DNA of 64,000 nucleotides. Source: Thiodiazotropha sp040507035. Lineage in GTDB: Bacteria; Pseudomonadota; Gammaproteobacteria; Chromatiales; Chromatiaceae. Positions 43,006 through 55,395 of this stretch are shown here, in pieces (position 1 is the first letter of the stretch; each line of letters starts with the position of its first letter). The stretch is taken from positions 23,657 to 87,656 of the forward strand of contig JBEVVR010000028.1 in NCBI GenBank assembly GCA_040507035.1, in the 5' to 3' direction. The notes under the pieces are model-generated. The model saw only the letters and a list, made by a program, of their open reading frames with translations, did not search any database and was not told the origin of the DNA. The position numbers were made by a program, and so were the translations under genes.

Positions 43006-43998
43006 TTATAGCGCTTCCAAATCGGCAGCAGGCACATAGTATTTAATCCCGCCCTGCTTGAAACCGAGCCAGCGCTCATTCTCATTGGTAACCTCGAGAT
43101 TGAACCGATAGTAACTGTTCACAGGCATATCAGCCATTTTCCTCGCTTTTCTGTGCGGGGAAATATAGATGGCCGTTGCTTTTGTCGCCGCATACTTTTT
43201 TGAATTGATAGACGTGGTTTTTACATTTGGAATCAGCTGTAGATTTTTTGCCTGGGTGAAGTACTGGGTGTTACCTTTCTTGAAACCGATCCATGGCTCC
43301 CCATTCACATCGATTTCCAGACTGAACTTCTGCACTACATCAGGTTCCAAGGTGCCCATTATCTGCATGCGTGTGTCCGGCCTTGTATAGAGATGCGACT
43401 TGGCTACGACCAGATAGTGTTGAGGTGAAACGCGGTTTGCCGCTACTTTGGGAAACATCTCGCTCCCTTTCGGCGGCTTTACATAGGCAAGCTTCATACG
43501 ACGCAGCAATTTACGGGCCTTCATGTAACCGCTGATGACCGAGCCGTCGTCCACCACGATCATGGGTGTCCCCTTGACTTCTAGCTCCTTGCCCAAATTG
43601 AAATTTTTCTCAACCGGATTGGCGCAGTTTACCGGCTTTAACACGACCCCCATCTTGGCATCGGTCAAGGCCCTTTCCGGTTCGTCCGCACAATAGACAG
43701 AGACATATTTTTTATAACTGTCCGAGCCTATTCCTGCACGGGGAAATGCCACATAACGCACATCCACGCCAGAGGCATTCAAGGCCGGCACTTCCGCGTG
43801 CAGCTTTCTACAGTAACCACAATCGATATCTGTAAACACGGTAATATGACGCTGTTTGCTGTTCGATGCGTAAACAATCATTTCGTCGGCCGGAATAGCA
43901 TCGGTGTGGTTCTTGTACTCACTTTCAGTGAGCGCATAGGATGGCGTGGCGATCGACAGTAAGAAAGTTGTTGCTACTGCACCTGCGATGTCCCTCAT
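43006..43998 (-). CDS. DsbC-like periplasmic thiol-disulfide protein with two SH3-like repeats
   Basis: A 330-residue exported protein. After a signal peptide (about 1-22) comes a DsbC/DsbG thioredoxin fold with active site Cys60-Gly-Tyr-Cys63 and the cis-Pro motif GTPMIVV. The DsbC N-terminal dimerisation domain is missing (only ~25 residues precede the fold). The C-terminal half instead has two tandem SH3-like repeats (about 196-256 and 265-330) with the matching cores EPWIGFKKG and RWLGFKQG. The domain swap implies a specialised client or surface binding. GGAG eight bases before ATG. Confidence 0.85.
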   Translation of the reverse strand: MRDIAGAVATTFLLSIATPSYALTESEYKNHTDAIPADEMIVYASNSKQRHITVFTDIDCGYCRKLHAEVPALNASGVDVRYVAFPRAGIGSDSYKKYVSVYCADEPERALTDAKMGVVLKPVNCANPVEKNFNLGKELEVKGTPMIVVDDGSVISGYMKARKLLRRMKLAYVKPPKGSEMFPKVAANRVSPQHYLVVAKSHLYTRPDTRMQIMGTLEPDVVQKFSLEIDVNGEPWIGFKKGNTQYFTQAKNLQLIPNVKTTSINSKKYAATKATAIYISPHRKARKMADMPVNSYYRFNLEVTNENERWLGFKQGGIKYYVPAADLEAL

Positions 43999-44126
43999 TA
44001 AAGGTACTCCTCCATCAATTCATTAAACAACCCAATTCAATTTATCAGGCATGGAGACGGGACACGGTAAAAATTGAAACCCATAACCACGAGTACAGCT
44101 CTAACTGACATATGTAGCCCTATGCT

Positions 44127-44153
44127 GGGGCCTCTGAAATAACCAGAGGCCCC
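44127..44153 (-). terminator. strong hairpin after the lipoprotein gene
   Basis: GGGGCCTCTG (44127-44136), loop AAATAAC, CAGAGGCCCC (44144-44153): a perfect 10-base-pair GC-rich stem 11 bases past the lipoprotein stop on the minus strand, and before the DsbC-like gene. Likely separates the two transcripts. Confidence 0.65.
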
Positions 44154-44163
44154 TACATTTGAA

Positions 44164-45081
44164 CTACTCCACCTTTGTTACGCTACCGACTGCGATATCA
44201 CAATTCACTGGAATAGTGTTTTCATCCGCAAACCATCTGTAGACCAATTCTGTTTCAGACTGATCCGTCAATTCGACAATACCCTGGTCGCAACAGTAAC
44301 CTGTGCCGAAGGTTATCGTCTCCCTGAACTGCAATTGTGCATCACTCTCTTCCATCAGAGTGAGATATCCACCACAGTTCAATGACGGGTACTCAATCAA
44401 TTGTTGATCGAGCTGAAGATCGATACTGATGGTCCATGAGATCCCGGGTTGCTGCCCTTCCCCTTCCCAAAGTCCAACCTTGCCCGCCAAACCGTCACCT
44501 ATCGGCGGTTCAGTCTGGTCGTTCAGCTCATTCAGCGTATTTTGCAGATGAGCAATAGCTTGATCGGCATCAATGAGGGTTGTACAGGCAGAATTCTGCT
44601 GCCCGGCATTGGCAACCAGATTCGCTACTTTGGTATCAAAATCGGGATCTTCAAAGTCGATGGACATGCCGGTCGCCGCAAGCAGCGCTTCACCACTGAT
44701 GGTAATACCGTTGTCCGGGTCACAGTCCTGGTCCAAGGACTGTAGCAGCCTTGCCATGTTGACCACGCCGGTGTCGTTGATATCTTCCACGCCAGCAAGT
44801 TCCAGCGGCGTTAGAATCTGCGCCGCGGTAACCGCGGGAAACTCCAAGTCGCCAAGGCCGAAGACCACCGTCTCACCCGCCAGGTAGGTAAACTCCCCAT
44901 TGGCATTGGTTACTCCGTTTCTCGATTGGGTGTAGTAGGTCAATCCGGCACAGGGGCTATCGATAAACCGTCCGGTCAAGACCTCCTCATCCGAAGAGCC
45001 CCCCGATCCTCCACCGCATCCGTTGATCAATAACAGGCCAAGTACTCCCAGTCCACTTCGTGCATAATGCGTCCGTCTCAT
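44164..45081 (-). CDS. lipoprotein with Ca-rich-looking N-terminal module
   Basis: A 305-residue lipoprotein: lipobox LLINGC with Cys22, then a Gly/Ser linker. The next module, FIDSPCAGLTYYTQS followed by NGEFTYLAGETVVFGLGD, is a beta-type unit often seen at the start of surface adhesin-like proteins in marine gammaproteobacteria. The C-terminal part has several Cys and acidic residues. Function unknown. AGGGG six bases before ATG. A palindrome (45147-45162) lies upstream, after the LuxR gene. Confidence 0.7.
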   Translation of the reverse strand: MRRTHYARSGLGVLGLLLINGCGGGSGGSSDEEVLTGRFIDSPCAGLTYYTQSRNGVTNANGEFTYLAGETVVFGLGDLEFPAVTAAQILTPLELAGVEDINDTGVVNMARLLQSLDQDCDPDNGITISGEALLAATGMSIDFEDPDFDTKVANLVANAGQQNSACTTLIDADQAIAHLQNTLNELNDQTEPPIGDGLAGKVGLWEGEGQQPGISWTISIDLQLDQQLIEYPSLNCGGYLTLMEESDAQLQFRETITFGTGYCCDQGIVELTDQSETELVYRWFADENTIPVNCDIAVGSVTKVE

Positions 45082-45146
45082 TTTCTACCCCTAATTCAAA
45101 AATAGATCCAAGCTTGAATAATATTTTGCAAACGAGCACTAGTAAC

Positions 45147-45162
45147 CTACGTATATGCGTAG
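45147..45162. promoter_or_regulatory. 16-base palindrome between LuxR-solo and lipoprotein genes
   Basis: CTACGTATATGCGTAG is symmetric at 14 of 16 positions, centred 73 bases upstream of the lipoprotein start and just after the luxR stop. Dyad symmetry and length resemble LuxR-type boxes, but the sequence differs from the classic CTG...CAG box. Confidence 0.4.
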
Positions 45163-45183
45163 CCCCCAGCCCTTAACTTGGAC

Positions 45184-45912
45184 TTAATCCAACTTTATGT
45201 ATCCCTGTGCGGTGGCAAAATGAACCGCCGCGGTAATACTTCCGGTTTTGAATTTCCGCAATATACTGCGGGTGTGAAAATCGACTGTGTGGTAGGAGAT
45301 TATCAGCCTGTCCGCCACTTCCGACTTGGTCAGACCGGATGCCAGCCATTTTAAAACCTCGGACTCTCTGGGCGTCAGAGTGACACGACTCGATCGGCTT
45401 GAAGGTTTTTCATTGAGGTGCCAGTAACAGGCGTAAAACTGGACGGAGAGGTTGTGGATGGCCCAAAGGGCCCGGGGATCGAAGGATACTCCTTTACAGG
45501 AGCTGGCCAAGCCAATGCCGGCGCTGGCCCCACCAGGTCCATGCAGAGGTATGCCCAGTCCATCGTGAAGGTGAGCCGCGGCGGCCTCGTCAAACAGTAC
45601 CCGCTGGCGCTTGCTCAACCCCTTTTGCTGCAGCAGTTGATTCCAGCTGAAGGGAGAAACCCCTCGCTGGATTTCAATTTTTACCGGGTCATCCTCGTCA
45701 TAGCCTTGGGACAGGTAGTATTCAACCCACTCTTCAGGATAGCTGCTCAGGACCCCATGCTGGGCCGACTGTTGAAGTCTCGGGTGATCGGATAGCAGTG
45801 CCATCAGCACACGATCATAACCGTATGATTCTGCCGCCCGGGAATAGACATCGAAGAGCCGCTCGACCCCGGCGGCGTTTTGCATGTCGTCGATTGCATC
45901 CTCTATCTTCAC
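45184..45912 (-). CDS. LuxR family AHL receptor (solo)
   Basis: A 242-residue quorum-sensing regulator with an N-terminal autoinducer-binding domain and a C-terminal LuxR helix-turn-helix (TPRESEVLKWLASGLTKSEV). The six residues conserved in AHL receptors are all present at a constant +5 offset from TraR: Trp62, Tyr66, Asp75, Pro76, Trp90 and Gly118. It should therefore bind an acyl-homoserine lactone or a close analogue. No luxI-type synthase lies in the window, hence solo. GTG start with a G-rich upstream stretch. Genes for exported proteins follow on the same strand and may be its targets (inference). Confidence 0.9.
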   Translation of the reverse strand: MKIEDAIDDMQNAAGVERLFDVYSRAAESYGYDRVLMALLSDHPRLQQSAQHGVLSSYPEEWVEYYLSQGYDEDDPVKIEIQRGVSPFSWNQLLQQKGLSKRQRVLFDEAAAAHLHDGLGIPLHGPGGASAGIGLASSCKGVSFDPRALWAIHNLSVQFYACYWHLNEKPSSRSSRVTLTPRESEVLKWLASGLTKSEVADRLIISYHTVDFHTRSILRKFKTGSITAAVHFATAQGYIKLD

Positions 45913-46026
45913 CCTTCACAACCCCCTGTCGTTTCGGATAGCCAGTAACGGCGACGATTCTGTGCAACCTAAACTATAGCGCCGGAGCCATCAAACCCCT
46001 ATTGATCTACAGCAAACAGAAATAAA

Positions 46027-46299
46027 TTAATCACCGCGATAGAGGTCGACCTCCATCCGCGGGGGCATCTGCAAATGAAAACCCTGGGTACGAAGATTGA
46101 CCAACACCTGGGATACATCCTCGCGGGCCAGTTTACGTTGTTCGGTGAGCAGGATCTCCATCACTCGCTCGGGTTTTCCGAAGCGGTCGAGCAGGGGTTC
46201 GGGCACACATGAGAAATCGTCTTCCCGGGCGATGTAGAGATACATCTCATCCTTGCGGGGACTGCGATAGATCCAGCAGGAGATGGCCGACTGGGTCAT
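46027..46299 (-). CDS. YcgL domain protein
   Basis: A 90-residue protein of the YcgL family: CWIYRSPRKDEMYLYI at the start and PEPLLDRFGKPERVMEILL in the middle are diagnostic. Function is unknown; it has a ribonuclease-D-neighbour distribution in E. coli, but here it follows glycogen phosphorylase, its start overlapping the phosphorylase stop by four bases. Confidence 0.85.
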   Translation of the reverse strand: MTQSAISCWIYRSPRKDEMYLYIAREDDFSCVPEPLLDRFGKPERVMEILLTEQRKLAREDVSQVLVNLRTQGFHLQMPPRMEVDLYRGD

Positions 46300-48809
46300 A
46301 CAGAGGCCGCATTGACTGAGGGGATCGTCTGTTTAGTCAGGCACCAGATATCCTGATTGTACTCTTCTATGGTTCGGTCTGTGGAAAAGCGGCCACTCAT
46401 GGCACTGTTGATAATACTCATACGAACCCACTCTTTCTGATTCTGGTAGGCCTGTGCAGCCCGCTCCTGGGCATCGATATAAGAGCGAAAATCGGCGGCG
46501 GTCATCCAGGGATCGTAGGGGTTGCGGATCGATTCGATTATAGGATCGAAGATCCCTGGCTCGAACTGATTGAAATAGCCACTCTCCAACAGCTGCATCA
46601 CCCGTTTTAGGTCGCTGTCCTTGTCAATGATCCGATTGGGCATATAGTTGTGACGCAACGCTTCAACTTTATCGCTAGTCAGGCCGAAGAGAAAGAAGTT
46701 GGACTCGCCGACCTCCTCGAGAATCTCGATATTGGCGCCATCCAGGGTGCCAATGGTCACCGCACCATTCATCATGAACTTCATATTGCCGGTACCCGAA
46801 GCCTCCTTGCCCGCCGTGGAAATCTGCTCGGAGAGATCGGTTCCAGGGGCAATCACCTCCATTGCGGTCACCCGATAGTTGGGAAGGAAGGCAATCTTTA
46901 GTTTATCGCCAACCTGAATATCGTTGTTCACCACCTTGGCGACACTGTTGACCAACTTGATAATCAGTTTCGCCATTTGATAACCGGGGGCCGCCTTGCC
47001 ACCAATCAGTACACAACGTTGTGTCCAGTTCTTCGAGTCACCCGCCTTGATGCGATTGTAGAGGTGGATGACATGAAGAATATTCAGCAGCTGGCGCTTG
47101 TATTCATGAATCCGCTTCACCTGCACATCGAACATGGCATCGGTATCGAAGCTGACGTTGCAATCGATTTTGACCAACTCCGCCAGGCGCTGCTTGTTCT
47201 CCCTTTTAACCTGCTGCCACTTGCGTTGAAAGGCCGAATCCTCGGCAAAGGAGGTCAGCTTCTCCAGCGCCGGCAGATTGGAGATCCAACCATTACCCAC
47301 TGTCTCATCAAGCAGCTTGCGCAGGCCGGGATTGCATGCAGCGAGCCACCGTCTTGGAGTAACACCGTTGGTTTTGTTGTTGAATCGTTGTGGCCAAAAA
47401 TCGTAGAAATCTTGAAACAATCCCTGCTTCAGCAGCTCGGTATGCAGGGCGGCAACACCATTGATGGAGAAGCTACCGACAATTGCCAGATAGGCCATAC
47501 GCACCATTGGTGATTCGCCCTCTTCAATGATCGACATGCGTCGCAGTCGATCGGTATCCCCCGGCCAGTGCAGGGCGACCTGACTGAGGAAGCGGGCATT
47601 GATCTCATAGATGATCTCCAGCAGCCTGGGGAGCAGACACTGGAATAGCTTTACCGACCAACGCTCGAGTGCCTCGGGCAACAGGGTGTGGTTGGTATAG
47701 GCCATGGTTTTGCCAGTGATCTCCCAGGCCCGATCCCAGGATAGCCCATGTTCATCCATCAGTTGACGCATCAACTCCGCGACGGAGACGCTGGGGTGGG
47801 TGTCATTGAGCTGAAAACAGTTTTTGTCTTCGAATCCATGGAAGTCGTGGTGATTCTCTGTCCACTCTCGGATCACGTCCCTGATGCTGGCGGATGCGAG
47901 AAAATACTGCTGTCGCAGTCGTAGCTCCTTGCCGTTTTCACTGGCGTCGTTGGGGTAGAGCACCATGGTGATGTGCTCGGCATGGTTTTTCGCCTCCACC
48001 GCCTCGGGATAACTGCCTGCGTTGAACTCCTCCAGGTTGAATTCGTCGGTGGCTGCCGCCTTCCACAGGCGCAAGGTATTGACAGTACCGTTGCGGTAGC
48101 CGGGCACCGGAAGATCATAGGGCACGGCCAGCACGTCCTGGGTATCGACCCAACGTACGCTACCATTGATGTGTTCGGTATGACCGCCGAATTTTATCCG
48201 CTGGGTATACTCCGGGCGCTCAAGCTCCCACGGATTGCCGTCACGTAACCAATGATCAGGGTCCTCGATCTGGTAGCCGTTGGCGATATGTTGGCGAAAC
48301 ATGCCATATTCGTAACGCAGTCCATAACCGCGCACTGGAAGTTCCAGGGTGGCGCAGCTGTCAAGGAAACAGGCGGCAAGACGCCCCAGACCCCCATTGC
48401 CGAGACCCGCATCGGGCTCGCTCTCACGAATGTCATCCAGGCTGATGCCAAGATCCATGAAGGCCTGGGTGACCTCTTCACTGACATCCAGATTGAGGAT
48501 GGCGTTGCTCAGGGTTCGCCCCATGAGAAACTCCAGCGAGAGATAGAAGGTACGCTTGCAGTCTTCGCTCTCGTAGGTGGAACGGGTGCGTTTCCAACGT
48601 TCGATCAGGCGATCACGAACTGCCAAGGCAAGGGCTTTATAGGGGTAGTGACTGGAAGTGCAGTGATCGTCCCGTCCCAAGGTGTGGGCGAAATAGCGCC
48701 GAAAATCGAAAGCGATCGCCTCTGAGTCCATACCCAGGGGCGGCAGGGGAACCATCGGCTCACAGGCATGTTTCAATGGCTTGGCAGCAGAGGTCTTACT
48801 CTTTGACAT
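46296..48809 (-). CDS. glgP: glycogen/starch phosphorylase
   Basis: An 837-residue pyridoxal-phosphate enzyme releasing glucose-1-phosphate from glycogen. The length is as expected (E. coli GlgP 815). The PLP lysine is in the motif EASGTGNMKFMMNG, and the phosphate loop and NGGLGRLAACFLDS region are intact, as is the VQVKRIHEYKRQ segment. GGAG seven bases before ATG. It is read with ycgL; the upstream gltD gene has its own terminator. No other glycogen genes are in the window. Confidence 0.97.
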   Translation of the reverse strand: MSKSKTSAAKPLKHACEPMVPLPPLGMDSEAIAFDFRRYFAHTLGRDDHCTSSHYPYKALALAVRDRLIERWKRTRSTYESEDCKRTFYLSLEFLMGRTLSNAILNLDVSEEVTQAFMDLGISLDDIRESEPDAGLGNGGLGRLAACFLDSCATLELPVRGYGLRYEYGMFRQHIANGYQIEDPDHWLRDGNPWELERPEYTQRIKFGGHTEHINGSVRWVDTQDVLAVPYDLPVPGYRNGTVNTLRLWKAAATDEFNLEEFNAGSYPEAVEAKNHAEHITMVLYPNDASENGKELRLRQQYFLASASIRDVIREWTENHHDFHGFEDKNCFQLNDTHPSVSVAELMRQLMDEHGLSWDRAWEITGKTMAYTNHTLLPEALERWSVKLFQCLLPRLLEIIYEINARFLSQVALHWPGDTDRLRRMSIIEEGESPMVRMAYLAIVGSFSINGVAALHTELLKQGLFQDFYDFWPQRFNNKTNGVTPRRWLAACNPGLRKLLDETVGNGWISNLPALEKLTSFAEDSAFQRKWQQVKRENKQRLAELVKIDCNVSFDTDAMFDVQVKRIHEYKRQLLNILHVIHLYNRIKAGDSKNWTQRCVLIGGKAAPGYQMAKLIIKLVNSVAKVVNNDIQVGDKLKIAFLPNYRVTAMEVIAPGTDLSEQISTAGKEASGTGNMKFMMNGAVTIGTLDGANIEILEEVGESNFFLFGLTSDKVEALRHNYMPNRIIDKDSDLKRVMQLLESGYFNQFEPGIFDPIIESIRNPYDPWMTAADFRSYIDAQERAAQAYQNQKEWVRMSIINSAMSGRFSTDRTIEEYNQDIWCLTKQTIPSVNAASV

Positions 48810-48838
48810 GGTGCTACTCCATGGAGAATGTGACGAAA

Positions 48839-48865
48839 CCCGGGGGAGACAACTCCCCCACCGGG
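48839..48865 (-). terminator. terminator of gltBD
   Basis: On the minus strand the arms pair CCCGG-GGGGGAG with CTCCCCC-GGG (48839-48848, 48853-48865; loop of four) just after the gltD stop, followed by TTTCG. A GC-rich stem with a short U run, as for an intrinsic terminator. Confidence 0.7.
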
Positions 48866-48882
48866 ATTTTTACCTAGAAATG

Positions 48883-50334
48883 TTACCAGCGTGGCAGATC
48901 GGTTGTACCCATTAAATACTCATCCACCGCACGGGCAGCCTGACGGCCTTCACGTATCGCCCAGACCACCAGGGATTGGCCACGGCGCATGTCACCGGCG
49001 GTAAATATGCCGTCGATGGAGGTCTTGTAGGCAGATGCGCCATCGGTCGCTGCCTTGACATTGCCGCGACCGTCCAACTCCACGCCCAGCTCTTCGAGCA
49101 ACCCCTCGTGTACAGGATGGACAAAACCCATGGCGAGGGTGACCAGATCGGCCTTGAGTTCGAATTCGGAGTCGGCGACCTCGCTCATTTTCCAGTTGCC
49201 GCTCTCATCCTTCTCCCACTCGACCTTGATACAGCGTACGCCGGCAAGATTGCCATCACCATCATCCAGAAACGCCTTGGTGGCGACCTGCCACATACGC
49301 TCACAACCCTCCTCCTGGGAACTGGAGGTGCGCATCCTGTTTGGCCAATGGGGCCAAGTGGTGCCTTTCTCCTCCCGCTCGGGGGGTTTTGGCAAAATCT
49401 CCAACTGGGTGACCGAAGCGGCGCCATGGCGGTTCGAGGTACCGATGCAGTCGGATCCCGTATCGCCACCACCGATCACCACAACATGCTTGGCTTCGGC
49501 GGAGATAAAGTTGTCCACCCTGTCACCCTGCACCCGATGACTGTTGCTGCGGAGAAAGTCCATGGCAAAGTGAACGCCGTTCAGCTCACGTCCGGGTATC
49601 GGCAGGTCACGGGGCTTCTCGGCACCGCCGGTGAGCAGTACCGAATCGAATTCATCGATCAATGCCTTGCCGCTTACATCGACACCAACATGCACACTGG
49701 TCTTGAACTCGACCCCCTCGGTGCGCATCTGCGCCATGCGCCGATCGATCACCTTTTTGTCGAGCTTGAAGTCCGGTATACCATAGCGTAACAGGCCGCC
49801 GATCCGGTTCTGCTTTTCAAACAGCACCACGGCGTGCCCCGCCCGGGCAAGCTGTTGCGCAGCAGCCATCCCGGCCGGCCCGGAGCCGACTACAGCAATA
49901 CGCTTACCGCTCTTGTGGTCTGCAATCTGGGGCTTGACCCAACCCTCGCTCCAGGCCTTCTCGATAATACTGTACTCGATGGTCTTGATAGTCACCGGCT
50001 CGTCTTCCAGGTTCAGCGTGCAGGCCGCCTCACAGGGAGCGGGACAGATCCGCCCGGTGAACTCCGGAAAATTGTTGGTACTGTGCAACACATCGATCGC
50101 ATCGCGCCAATCCCCACGATAGACCAGATCGTTCCAATCCGGAATGATATTGTTTACCGGACAGCCGTTGTGGCAAAAAGGGATACCGCAGTCCATGCAG
50201 CGGGCTCCCTGCTGACTCACATTCTCTTCACTCAGCGGTATTACGAACTCGTTGTAGTGGATGATGCGATCCGCCACCGGCGCATAGGTCCTGTCCTGTC
50301 GAGCAATCTCTTTGAATCCCGTTGGCTTACCCAT
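48883..50334 (-). CDS. gltD: glutamate synthase [NADPH] small subunit
   Basis: A 483-residue GltD: N-terminal Fe-S cysteines in CMDCGIPFCHNGCPV and CPAPCEAAC, FAD motif VVGSGPAGMAAAQQLA and NADPH motif VIGGGDTGSDC. It passes electrons from NADPH to GltB. It starts two bases after gltB stops, so the two are surely co-transcribed. A hairpin terminator follows the stop. Confidence 0.97.
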   Translation of the reverse strand: MGKPTGFKEIARQDRTYAPVADRIIHYNEFVIPLSEENVSQQGARCMDCGIPFCHNGCPVNNIIPDWNDLVYRGDWRDAIDVLHSTNNFPEFTGRICPAPCEAACTLNLEDEPVTIKTIEYSIIEKAWSEGWVKPQIADHKSGKRIAVVGSGPAGMAAAQQLARAGHAVVLFEKQNRIGGLLRYGIPDFKLDKKVIDRRMAQMRTEGVEFKTSVHVGVDVSGKALIDEFDSVLLTGGAEKPRDLPIPGRELNGVHFAMDFLRSNSHRVQGDRVDNFISAEAKHVVVIGGGDTGSDCIGTSNRHGAASVTQLEILPKPPEREEKGTTWPHWPNRMRTSSSQEEGCERMWQVATKAFLDDGDGNLAGVRCIKVEWEKDESGNWKMSEVADSEFELKADLVTLAMGFVHPVHEGLLEELGVELDGRGNVKAATDGASAYKTSIDGIFTAGDMRRGQSLVVWAIREGRQAARAVDEYLMGTTDLPRW

Positions 50335-50336
50335 CT

Positions 50337-54974
<4,638 letters not shown>

Positions 54975-55395
54975 TACGCAAACCTCATTTAGCACACCCC
55001 AGCTAGGTCAACACCGCACCGAGGGTTATGCAATAACCTGATACAAGGAGTTCACAGCGACCTGTCAGGCCGCTGGATTTCATCCAGCGTTCAGCCTGTC
55101 ACCGCTCCCGCATCGCAACGCGGAAACATAATGAACTGAAGCACCAGAAGACACAGAACATCGTAGGATACTTGAGAATTAACTCTCAAGCCAGCCTGAA
55201 CATCATCATACAAGACTGGAAATCGACTAAACCGCACAAACAATAGCTGAAACCGAGAGGGGCTGGCAATAGCTAGGCAACTTCTTAATTATCAACGATA
55301 TGGAATGGACCTTGAGACCAAGGCCCGATGCGGAAGCCTGGCTTCGGCGAGAGGAGACAGCTTTACAGCCGAAATTAATTACCAAAGTTCCAGGT
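54975..55395 (-). other. 421-base leader/intergenic region between the SPOR gene and gltB
   Basis: No supported gene (a minus-strand frame at 55227-55574 has no features and overlaps the SPOR gene). It holds a GGTTAT-GCA-ATAACC palindrome (55024-55038), a CGCTGGAT-TTC-ATCCAGCG hairpin (55071-55089) and a CTTGAGA-ATTAAC-TCTCAAG hairpin (55171-55190). These suggest a long gltB leader or operator sites; I recognise no known riboswitch. Confidence 0.4.
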
